Source: an uncultured Francisella sp. (GTDB taxonomy: Bacteria > Pseudomonadota > Gammaproteobacteria > Burkholderiales > Neisseriaceae). From it: DNA of 5,108 nucleotides. The stretch lies in NCBI GenBank assembly GCA_905373555.1, contig CAJPTP010000099.1:1-5108 (forward strand), given 5' to 3'. The translations under genes were made by a program, and so were the position numbers. Under the pieces are notes generated by a model, which saw nothing but the letters and a program-made list of their open reading frames with translations, was not told the origin of the DNA and did no database searches. Below, in pieces: positions 1-4,762 of the stretch; positions within the stretch are counted from its first letter, which is position 1; each line of letters begins with the position of its first letter.

Positions 1-2
1 AA

Positions 3-683
3 ACCGAAAACGACGGCCCAAACGAGACCGAATGCGAAACCGAGCCGGCGGCAAGCGACGGCGAAGACGGGATCCAACCGCAAATCGGATCGCCCTTGGA
101 AGACGGCGAAAGCAAGCCCGGCGCCTTGGGGGCCGATGGGTTTTTGAGCCTAAGCTTGGGCGAAGCCGAACCGGATCCGCTGCGGGTCCGGGCCGCGGGG
201 GCGGAGGGGGAGGAACGGACGGCCCAATCGGGCGCGCAACGCCCCAGGGCCGCGCCCGCCGCGATCGGCGAAACGGAAGCCGGCCAAGGCGCCGACGCCG
301 ACGAAGCCCAAGCCGACGAAGCCCAAGCCGCCAAGCCCAACGGCGCCCGCGAAGGCGACGATCGCGCCGCCGTTGGGCAAAGCGGGCTTTCCGCGCCCCG
401 GGCCATCGACCGCGCCGAGCGCAGCAATCTCGAAAGCCGCCCCATCGAGCCGCGCGACCTCCCGGGCGCCCAAACCGGATCCGATCCGTCCGCCCGGGCG
501 CCCGAACAAAAGCCGCCCGCGCAAGACGAGGCCCCAAGCGGCGCAAAATCGGCCGATCCCGCCGAAAAAGAGCGGCAAGCCCAACCGGAAAAGGCGCAAG
601 ATCCGACCAGTTCGCAACAGACGGACAGCCATTCCGCCCCCGCCGGCGCGGCGCGGCCCGGCGGGCCGGACAAAGAAATCTAG
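3..683 (+). CDS. C-terminal part of an unidentified protein with an acidic, disordered tail (5' end outside window)
   Basis: I do not recognise this protein. The frame is open from the left edge to a TAG at 681-683 (226 codons) and shows no good internal start; a TTG at 96 has no convincing ribosome binding site, so the gene most likely begins upstream. The visible part is rich in Ala, Pro, Glu, Asp, Gln and Gly. It has no membrane segment and almost no hydrophobic clusters beyond a short FLSLSLGE stretch, so it should be disordered. It contains an exact 15-bp tandem repeat (300-329) encoding DEAQA twice. I chose this frame because its third positions are dominated by C (GCC, GGC, GAC), as in the clear genes nearby, and because it stops well before the next promoter. 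A second forward frame (stop at 722-724) is also open but is full of CGA codons and gives an Arg-rich product. A third gives Lys/Pro-rich text but has stops near 136-144. The frame is therefore only moderately supported, and the low complexity prevents functional assignment. Confidence 0.42.
   Translation, partial: TENDGPNETECETEPAASDGEDGIQPQIGSPLEDGESKPGALGADGFLSLSLGEAEPDPLRVRAAGAEGEERTAQSGAQRPRAAPAAIGETEAGQGADADEAQADEAQAAKPNGAREGDDRAAVGQSGLSAPRAIDRAERSNLESRPIEPRDLPGAQTGSDPSARAPEQKPPAQDEAPSGAKSADPAEKERQAQPEKAQDPTSSQQTDSHSAPAGAARPGGPDKEI
300..329 (+). repeat. Exact 15-bp tandem duplication
   Basis: The 15-mer gacgaagcccaagcc occurs twice back to back (300-314 and 315-329) and is followed by a partial, related copy (gccaagccc). 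The unit is a multiple of three, so it adds DEAQA units without shifting the frame. This is typical of slippage growth in a disordered protein tail. Confidence 0.85.
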
Positions 684-798
684 AGCCGAACAAAAGCGAA
701 AAGCGCGGCAAACCGGGGTTTTGATCCGGACGCCCAAGCCTGCCGCGCCCGGGCGGCGACGCAAACCAACGGGCGCAGCGGCCCCGCGGCATGCGGCT

Positions 799-820
799 GG
801 CGGGGTTCGAACGGGCCGCC
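799..820. promoter_or_regulatory. Dyad symmetry just upstream of the promoter (possible operator)
   Basis: GGCGG (799-803) and CCGCC (816-820) form inverted arms around the perfect 8-base palindrome GTTCGAAC (805-812). The element ends a few bases before where the -35 region should lie, which is a typical activator position. The -35 region itself is poor, so activator help would make sense. No known operator is recognised. In such GC-rich DNA the outer arms could be chance, and the inner palindrome is slightly off-centre from them. Confidence 0.25.
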
Positions 821-822
821 GC

Positions 823-851
823 GAAGCGTGTTTGCTTAACGGTGATATAAT
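823..851 (+). promoter_or_regulatory. Extended -10 sigma70-type promoter for the receiver/CheX operon
   Basis: A perfect TATAAT lies at 846-851, preceded by TG at 843-844 with one base between, which is the extended -10 form (TGnTATAAT). At 17-bp spacing the -35 hexamer would be 823-828 (gaagcg), a poor match, as is usual for extended -10 promoters. Transcription should start near 858, giving a leader of about 60 bases before the ATG at 920. This is the strongest promoter-like sequence in an otherwise very GC-rich window, and it is correctly placed. Confidence 0.72.
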
Positions 852-909
852 CCCCGCGCTTGGCTGCGGCCTCCCCGGCGCGCCGACGAGCGCCGCAAAC
901 GACTCGATT

Positions 910-914
910 AGGAG
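910..914 (+). promoter_or_regulatory. Ribosome binding site of the receiver gene
   Basis: AGGAG at 910-914 lies five bases before the ATG at 920. It fixes that ATG as the start, rather than an in-frame alternative 60 bases upstream, which would add about 20 residues with no receiver homology. Confidence 0.85.
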
Positions 915-919
915 CTCGA

Positions 920-1291
920 ATGAACAAATTGCTCGTCGTGGACGACTCGAACGTCATACGCAACCGCATCACCCGCGGATTCAACTCGTCGCAATTTGAG
1001 TTGGTTGGGGTTGCGAAAAACGGCGTCGAGGCGATCGAGCTTTTCAAGGAAAAGCACCCCCAAGTCGTCACGATGGATCTGACGATGCCCGAGATGGATG
1101 GCTTGGCCTGCATCGAGGAGCTGATCCGACTCGACCCGGAAGTCAACATCCTCGTGGTGTCGGCTCTGACGGACAAAGCGACGGGCATCAAGGCGATCGA
1201 CTTGGGCGCGCGCGGATTCATTTCCAAGCCTTTTACGGACGAGCAGCTGGTCGACGCGCTCAACGAATTGGTTCAAGAAGACGAAGAATAA
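920..1291 (+). CDS. Stand-alone CheY-like response regulator (receiver domain only)
   Basis: This is a 123-residue single-domain response regulator, cytoplasmic, expected to be phosphorylated on an aspartate by a histidine kinase and to signal by binding partner proteins. It has no DNA-binding or enzymatic output domain. All signature residues are visible: the acidic pair D8/D9 in LLVVDDS, the phosphoacceptor D53 in TMDLTMPEMDG, the switch residue S81 in VVSAL, the aromatic F100, and the conserved lysine K103 in the ISKPF motif. The length matches CheY-type receivers. The start at 920 follows AGGAG and sits below a strong extended -10 promoter. The stop is followed by a short gap, then a CheX-family gene on the same strand, so the two are probably co-transcribed. 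That context suggests a phospho-switch with its own phosphatase. No kinase, chemoreceptor or flagellar gene is visible, so I call it CheY-like by fold and do not claim a role in chemotaxis. The C-terminus ends in an acidic QEDEE. Confidence 0.93.
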   Translation: MNKLLVVDDSNVIRNRITRGFNSSQFELVGVAKNGVEAIELFKEKHPQVVTMDLTMPEMDGLACIEELIRLDPEVNILVVSALTDKATGIKAIDLGARGFISKPFTDEQLVDALNELVQEDEE

Positions 1292-1294
1292 CCC

Positions 1295-1310
1295 CTGCGC
1301 CGACGCGCAG
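1295..1310 (+). other. Intercistronic hairpin between receiver and CheX-like genes
   Basis: CTGCGC (1295-1300) pairs perfectly with GCGCAG (1305-1310) across a four-base loop, directly after the receiver stop codon. No T-run follows, so it is unlikely to end transcription. It could protect the 3' end of an upstream mRNA segment or modulate the relative amounts of the two proteins; that role is inference. Confidence 0.45.
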
Positions 1311-1350
1311 CCCGGCCACGGACAGTCGCGGCATTGAGAGAGACTCGCTC

Positions 1351-1806
1351 ATGAAAGAAAAAAGACTTCAGGTATTCATCGACGGCGTCCACAATTACTT
1401 CAACCAAGTGAACAGCGACGACGATATCGAGGTCGGGACGCCCTTCTTGGTTGAAAACAAAAACCCTCCGGCCTGCGACATCACCGGGGTGATCGGCATC
1501 ACGGGCCCCATCACGGGCTGCGTCTACTTCACGGCGCCCATCGATTTGCTCAAGCACTTGCTGATCGTCATGAAAGAGCCCGATCAGTCCTTGGACAACA
1601 TGATGGATTTGGTGGGCGAGGTCGCCAACACCATTTCCGGCAACGCCCGCAGCGAATACGGCCCCGAGTTCAACATTTCGGTGCCTTTCGTCATGAAGGG
1701 CGTGCCCGACGAGATCCACCTGCCGCGCAGCTCCCGCTCCTTCGTCATCCCCATCGACTGGAAAGAGCACACCGCCAACATCGTGATCTGCCTTAGAAAG
1801 TCCTGA
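1351..1806 (+). CDS. cheX: CheX-family phosphatase (CheC/CheX/FliY phosphatase superfamily)
   Basis: This 151-residue cytoplasmic protein belongs by sequence pattern to the CheX family, dimeric phosphatases that remove phosphate from CheY-type receivers. The diagnostic motif is visible once, at about residues 86-98: DLVGEVANTISGN, with E90 and N93 spaced as in the catalytic E-x2-N of CheX/CheC. A single copy and this length fit CheX better than CheC, which usually carries two. The N-terminal half has the expected alternation of ITGVIGITGPITGCVYFTAP strand text (residues 44-63) before the helix carrying the motif. A modest purine stretch (gagagag, 1336-1342) precedes the ATG by eight bases. 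The gene lies 59 bases after the receiver gene and is followed by a strong terminator, so the two form a compact operon. The obvious inference is that it dephosphorylates the neighbouring receiver at D53. The gene name denotes family membership; participation in chemotaxis is not shown by the context. Confidence 0.82.
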   Translation: MKEKRLQVFIDGVHNYFNQVNSDDDIEVGTPFLVENKNPPACDITGVIGITGPITGCVYFTAPIDLLKHLLIVMKEPDQSLDNMMDLVGEVANTISGNARSEYGPEFNISVPFVMKGVPDEIHLPRSSRSFVIPIDWKEHTANIVICLRKS

Positions 1807-1821
1807 GCTTTCCAAGAAGAG

Positions 1822-1846
1822 GCCCGCGCCCGCGCGGGCTTTTTTT
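1822..1846 (+). terminator. Intrinsic terminator of the receiver/CheX operon
   Basis: GCCCGCG (1822-1828) pairs perfectly with CGCGGGC (1833-1839) around a four-base loop, and seven T's follow (1840-1846). It begins 16 bases after the cheX stop codon. This is a classical Rho-independent terminator. Confidence 0.93.
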
Positions 1847-1971
1847 GTCGCCGCCGGGCGGGCCGGGCTTGAGCCGGCGCCTTTGGGAGCCGGCGCGGCG
1901 GGCCGCTTTTTTCTTATTCTTCCCCAAACAAGACGGCGTCCGCCGGTTTGCGGCCGCCAAAGGAACAGCAC
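1847..1971. other. Spacer between the operon terminator and the MscS gene
   Basis: The spacer is GC-rich and contains the ten-base direct repeat GAGCCGGCGC (1871-1880 and 1887-1896). It also has a second GC hairpin-like stretch (GCGGC 1895-1899 with GCCGC 1902-1906) leading into six T's (1907-1912); the two-base loop makes a simple hairpin strained, so a second terminator is uncertain. The only -10-like sequence I see is TATTCT (1915-1920), with no matching -35, so the MscS promoter is not identified with confidence. Confidence 0.4.
1960..1964 (+). promoter_or_regulatory. Ribosome binding site of the MscS-family gene
   Basis: AAGGA at 1960-1964, within a longer AAAGGAA, lies seven bases before the ATG at 1972. 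It supports that ATG over the in-frame TTG at 1948, which lies upstream of the site and would make the site part of the coding sequence. Confidence 0.8.
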
Positions 1972-3558
1972 ATGGGACCCGCGACGCCGATCCCCGATCC
2001 CTCACCGATCGCCGAAGCCCGCTCGATCATCAGCCAAGAGATCCTGTTTCAGTTTGACCCGAGCCACTTCGACGCCGCAGACGGCCTGCTGCAGCTTTCG
2101 GCGATCCTCTTGGCGCTCATCGCCGCGTGGGCGATTCACCGCGCCGTTCAGACCCGATCGCGGGCGAGCGAAACCGGGCAAGATTTGGGCCCCGGGCAAG
2201 AGATTGGGCCCGATGCGGCGGGCAAGCCAAGATCGACGACGCGCGCGCCCAAGCTCGAGGCGTGGCTAAGCCACATCGGGATGCCGTTTTTGGCGACGGC
2301 GCTGCTGGGCGCGACCAACGAAATTTGGGCGATGATTGACAACGGGCAGCCGAAATTTTGGGTGCAAACCGCCGCCTACGCGGCGCTGTGGTTGATCGTG
2401 CTGCGCACGGCCGCCGCCGCGATCGGCTACATGATGCCCAAAGGCCGGCTTTCGGCGGCCAACGCCCGAACGTTGTCCAGCTCTTTGTGGGCGCTGTTTG
2501 CGCTGTGGTATTTGGGCGCGCTGCCGTGGGCGGTGGAACGGCTGGACTCGGCGCGCATCGCGGTCGGCAAGAGCGAAATCTCGGCGTGGGGGATCATCAG
2601 CGCCCTGTTTTGGGTGGCGATCCTGGCATTCGGCGCCCTGTGGCTGTCCAAGGTGCTTGAGCACAGGCTCATGGGCGCCCGGTCGATCGACATGAACGTG
2701 CGCATTGTTCTGTCCAACGTCATGCGCACGGGTTTGGTCATCGGATCCGTCCTCATCGCGCTGCCCATCGTCGGCGTCGATCTGGGGATCCTGTCCGTCT
2801 TCGGCGGCGCCTTGGGCGTGGGCTTGGGCTTCGGCCTGCAGAAGATCGCGAGCAACTACGTCTCGGGCTTCATCATTTTGCTCGACCACTCCATTCGCGT
2901 GGGCGATCGGCTGACGGTCAACGGCTTCACGGGGCAAGTGCGCCAAATCACCGCCCGTTACGTGGCGCTGGACAACACCATGGGCGCATCGGCGCTGATT
3001 CCCAACGAGACCTTCGTGTCCAACACCTTCGTGAGCGAATCGTTCGCCGCAAAGAAGGTGTGGCGGCAAATCGACGTGCAGATCAGCTACGGCTCCGATC
3101 TGAATCTGGCTTTGAAACTCCTCAAGGAGGCGTGCGCGGCGCAGCCGCGCATCGACCAAAGCGCGACCATCCTCCCCGCCGTCACGGACTTCGGCGCCGA
3201 CGGGATCGACCTTGGCGTGGGCTTTTGGCTCACCGACCCCGAAAACGGCTTCATGTCCCTCAAATCCGCCATTTTGCTGGATATTTGGAACCGCTTCAAC
3301 GAGGCCGGCATCGAATTTCCCTTCCCCCAGCGCGACGTGCGCATCGTCAGCGCCCCGGGCTCAAGCGAGCCCATCGCGGGGATTCCGCCCTTCCAGCCCG
3401 ACGCCCGCTCCGACTCAAGCCCATCGCGCGGCGCAAAAGGCGCCGGCCAAGACCAAGGCCAAAAACGGAGCCCAAGCCAAGGACAAGGCCAAGGCCAAGG
3501 CCCAAACCAAGGCGAAGGCGCCCAAGAAACCGACGGCAAAGCCCCGCCCAAGGGCTGA
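1972..3558 (+). CDS. MscS-family mechanosensitive ion channel, with extra N-terminal membrane helices
   Basis: This is a 528-residue inner-membrane protein, expected to open under membrane tension and release solutes during osmotic downshock. Hydrophobic segments appear at about residues 39-57, 103-122, 129-153, 169-188, 205-227 and 252-272, followed by the Gly/Ala-rich pore helix at about 275-305 (GGALGVGLGFGLQ, then ASNYVSGFIILLD). This is the most conserved MscS signature. The beta domain follows (RVGDRLTVNGFTGQV, residues 309-323), then the family motif IPNETFVSN (343-351), and a C-terminal alpha/beta domain ending near residue 460. The protein is about twice as long as E. coli MscS (286 residues), the excess being extra N-terminal helices and the tail. 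A hydrophilic, charged linker (about 61-98) separates the first helix from the rest. Residues 476-528 form a low-complexity Gly/Gln/Ser/Lys tail not expected to fold. The start at 1972 is set by its ribosome binding site. The exact subfamily is not resolved, so no gene symbol is given. Confidence 0.9.
   Translation: MGPATPIPDPSPIAEARSIISQEILFQFDPSHFDAADGLLQLSAILLALIAAWAIHRAVQTRSRASETGQDLGPGQEIGPDAAGKPRSTTRAPKLEAWLSHIGMPFLATALLGATNEIWAMIDNGQPKFWVQTAAYAALWLIVLRTAAAAIGYMMPKGRLSAANARTLSSSLWALFALWYLGALPWAVERLDSARIAVGKSEISAWGIISALFWVAILAFGALWLSKVLEHRLMGARSIDMNVRIVLSNVMRTGLVIGSVLIALPIVGVDLGILSVFGGALGVGLGFGLQKIASNYVSGFIILLDHSIRVGDRLTVNGFTGQVRQITARYVALDNTMGASALIPNETFVSNTFVSESFAAKKVWRQIDVQISYGSDLNLALKLLKEACAAQPRIDQSATILPAVTDFGADGIDLGVGFWLTDPENGFMSLKSAILLDIWNRFNEAGIEFPFPQRDVRIVSAPGSSEPIAGIPPFQPDARSDSSPSRGAKGAGQDQGQKRSPSQGQGQGQGPNQGEGAQETDGKAPPKG
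3445..3526 (+). repeat. Imperfect CAAGGC-type hexanucleotide repeat in the MscS-family tail
   Basis: The tail is built from imperfect copies of a six-base unit (caaggc and variants such as caagcc and caagac), most regular at 3484-3500. In the channel frame this reads as Gly-Gln pairs (QGQGQGQG). In the frame starting one base later (codons beginning at 3431) it reads as alternating Ala-Lys with GCC/AAG codons. Such tracts are prone to slippage, but six-base changes would preserve the frame. Confidence 0.75.
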
Positions 3559-3582
3559 AGCCCGGGATGGGCAAAAGCGGAT

Positions 3583-3606
3583 CGGGCGTGCGGCGCCGCG
3601 CGCCCG
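3583..3606. other. Strong GC-rich inverted repeat downstream of the MscS-family gene
   Basis: Bases 3583-3592 pair with 3597-3606 (outer arms CGGGCG and CGCCCG) with a single G-T mismatch/wobble and a four-base loop. It lies 24 bases after the channel stop codon. It has no T-run on either strand, so it is either a Rho-dependent or processing-type 3' end structure or a protein-binding dyad. Confidence 0.5.
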
Positions 3607-3744
3607 GACCGAGCGCAATCGGATCAGGTGGGGGGAACGGCGGGGCGAATCCAATCCGCTTTTCGCAACCGCCCGATCGCAAAACAATTCGATCCGCGCC
3701 TCGCGGCGGCCGGCCCGCGGCCCGGGGCGCGGGCTTCATCCCGG

Positions 3745-3750
3745 AAAGGA
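3745..3750 (+). promoter_or_regulatory. Ribosome binding site of folD
   Basis: AAAGGA at 3745-3750 lies six bases before the ATG at 3757. The frame is open far upstream (an alternative start exists at 3628), but only the ATG at 3757 has this signal and begins at the family's usual N-terminus, MAATLIDGK. Confidence 0.85.
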
Positions 3751-3756
3751 CAACCG

Positions 3757-4620
3757 ATGGCAGCGACTTTGATCGACGGCAAGAAGGTTTCGCAGGACAT
3801 TTTGGACAAAGTGAAGGCGGAAATCTCAGAGCGAACCGCCCAAGGCAAGCGCCCCCCGAAACTGGCCGTCGTTTTGATCGGCGACGACCCCGCGAGCGCC
3901 ATTTACGTGCGCAACAAGAAAAGGGCGTGCGAGAAAGTCGGCATCCTGTCCGAGTCTTTCGTCCAGGGCGCGGAATTCGGCGAAGACGCGCTGCTCAAGC
4001 TGATCGACGAGCTCAACGCCGACGGGACGGTGGATGGGATCTTGGTGCAGCTGCCGCTGCCCAAGGGCATTGACCCCGACAAGGTGATCGAGCGCATCGA
4101 CCCCAAGAAGGACGTCGACGGCTTCCATCCATACAACGTGGGCCGCTTGGCGTTGCGCCGGCCCACAATGCGCTCGTGCACGCCCAAGGGCGTGATGTCG
4201 ATGCTCGACTCCTACGGCATCGACCCCATGGGCATGGATGCGGTGATCGTCGGCCAATCCAACATCGTCGGCCGGCCCCAAGCTTTGGAGCTGCTGGCGC
4301 GGCGCGCCACCGTCACGGTGTGCCATTCCAAAACCAAGGATTTGGAAAGCCAAGTCCGGCGCGCCGACCTCTTGGTCGCCGCCGTGGGCAAGCCCAAGTT
4401 CATCAAAGGCGAGTGGGTCAAGGAGGGCGCCGTCGTAATCGACGTGGGCATCAACAGGCTCGACGACGGCAGCCTGTGCGGCGACGTCGAGTTCGAGACC
4501 GCCCGACGGCGCGCGTCCTACATCACCCCCGTTCCGGGCGGCGTGGGGCCGATGACGATCGCCAGCCTCATGGAAAACACCTTGGCCTCCAACAAGGCCC
4601 GTCAGGACGGCGCCGCCTAA
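3757..4620 (+). CDS. folD: FolD: bifunctional methylene-tetrahydrofolate dehydrogenase / methenyl-tetrahydrofolate cyclohydrolase
   Basis: This cytoplasmic enzyme of one-carbon metabolism interconverts 5,10-methylene-THF, 5,10-methenyl-THF and 10-formyl-THF using NADP+. It supplies one-carbon units for purine and formyl-methionine synthesis. The 287-residue length is normal. The substrate domain shows Y50 and the catalytic lysine K54 (SAIYVRNKK), Q98 in VQLPLP, and D121 in KKDVDGFHPYNVGRL. The Rossmann domain shows the dinucleotide loop GQSNIVGRP (166-174), VAAVGKP, and VIDVGINR. The C-terminal signature PVPGGVGPMTIASLMENT is intact. Q167 and Q175 flank the loop where E. coli FolD has Ala and Met; this is a mild variation that should not abolish activity. 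The gene looks monocistronic or at most loosely linked to the upstream channel gene (198-base gap), and it ends at a strong terminator. Identification is secure. Confidence 0.98.
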   Translation: MAATLIDGKKVSQDILDKVKAEISERTAQGKRPPKLAVVLIGDDPASAIYVRNKKRACEKVGILSESFVQGAEFGEDALLKLIDELNADGTVDGILVQLPLPKGIDPDKVIERIDPKKDVDGFHPYNVGRLALRRPTMRSCTPKGVMSMLDSYGIDPMGMDAVIVGQSNIVGRPQALELLARRATVTVCHSKTKDLESQVRRADLLVAAVGKPKFIKGEWVKEGAVVIDVGINRLDDGSLCGDVEFETARRRASYITPVPGGVGPMTIASLMENTLASNKARQDGAA

Positions 4621-4627
4621 GGCGCGC

Positions 4628-4665
4628 GGCGCCGATGCGCCGGCCGAGGCCAAGAGCGCCTCGGC
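4628..4665 (+). other. Two tandem hairpins directly downstream of folD
   Basis: GGCGC (4628-4632) pairs with GCGCC (4637-4641) around CGAT. Next, GCCGAGGC (4643-4650) pairs perfectly with GCCTCGGC (4658-4665) around a seven-base loop. Both sit between the folD stop and the main terminator. They lack T-runs of their own and may act as 3' end stabilisers or pause elements. Confidence 0.5.
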
Positions 4666-4666
4666 G

Positions 4667-4704
4667 CATAAAAAAACAACGCCGTTTGGCGTTGTTTTTT
4701 TATG
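4667..4704. terminator. Bidirectional intrinsic terminator between folD and the convergent minus-strand gene
   Basis: The arms 4667-4683 and 4688-4704 are perfectly complementary over 17 bp, with the four-base loop GTTT. The core is CAACGCC/GGCGTTG. It is flanked by seven A's on the left arm and seven T's on the right arm, so a U-tract is produced on either strand. The position between two convergent genes fits a shared terminator. Confidence 0.95.
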
Positions 4705-4762
4705 GCGTCCGGGATCAAGCGGGCGCCAAGCGTCGAGCCCGGGCGCCCAAGCCCGGATCGAA

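Larger units (their letters stand above)
684..919. other. Intergenic region upstream of the receiver/CheX operon
   Basis: This gap of 236 bases lies between the probable end of the upstream gene and the receiver gene. It contains a small hairpin (GCCGC 742-746 with GCGGC 753-757) that has no following T-run, so it is not a convincing terminator. It also contains a dyad at 799-820 and the extended -10 promoter at 843-851. I see no further gene here. A frame running through it (up to 999) overlaps the receiver gene and has no coding character. Confidence 0.6.
3559..3756. other. Intergenic region between the MscS-family gene and folD
   Basis: This gap of 198 bases holds a strong GC dyad (3583-3606) and the folD ribosome binding site (3745-3750). 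No T-run follows any hairpin, so I cannot point to an intrinsic terminator for the channel gene. The least GC-rich segment, around 3660-3690, contains AACAAT (3683-3688) as a weak -10 candidate with TTTTCG (3660-3665) at 17-bp spacing; I do not regard it as a supported promoter. Frames that run through the gap have no coding character. Confidence 0.5.

Noticed and set aside
32..724. Open frame encoding an Arg-rich protein
   Set aside because: It is dominated by CGA/CGG/CGC codons, unlike neighbouring genes. It is the +1 shadow of the acidic frame in low-complexity GC-rich DNA.
150..764. Minus-strand open frame rich in Gly/Leu/Arg
   Set aside because: It is the antisense shadow of GC-rich sequence, has no domain pattern, and overlaps the better-supported plus-strand frame.
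799..820. tRNA T-arm-like text (GGTTCGAAC)
   Set aside because: The flanking bases do not form the five-pair T-stem, and no acceptor, D or anticodon arms are present.
373..999. Plus-strand Pro/Lys/Arg-rich frame overlapping the receiver gene start
   Set aside because: It runs through the promoter and into the receiver gene, and lacks a natural stop and ribosome binding site.
2266..3159. Long minus-strand frame opposite the channel gene
   Set aside because: It is His/Arg/Gln-rich antisense text of a clear membrane protein gene, with no family pattern.
3628..3756. Upstream extension of FolD
   Set aside because: The extra 43 residues are not part of the family, and the ribosome binding site lies directly before the ATG at 3757.
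3060..4073. Long Arg/Pro-rich plus-strand frame spanning the end of the channel gene and folD
   Set aside because: It crosses two well-supported genes in another frame and shows non-native codon use.
3826..4653. Minus-strand frame opposite folD
   Set aside because: It is the antisense shadow of a secure folD gene and is rich in His, Gln and Asp as expected from complementing its codons.
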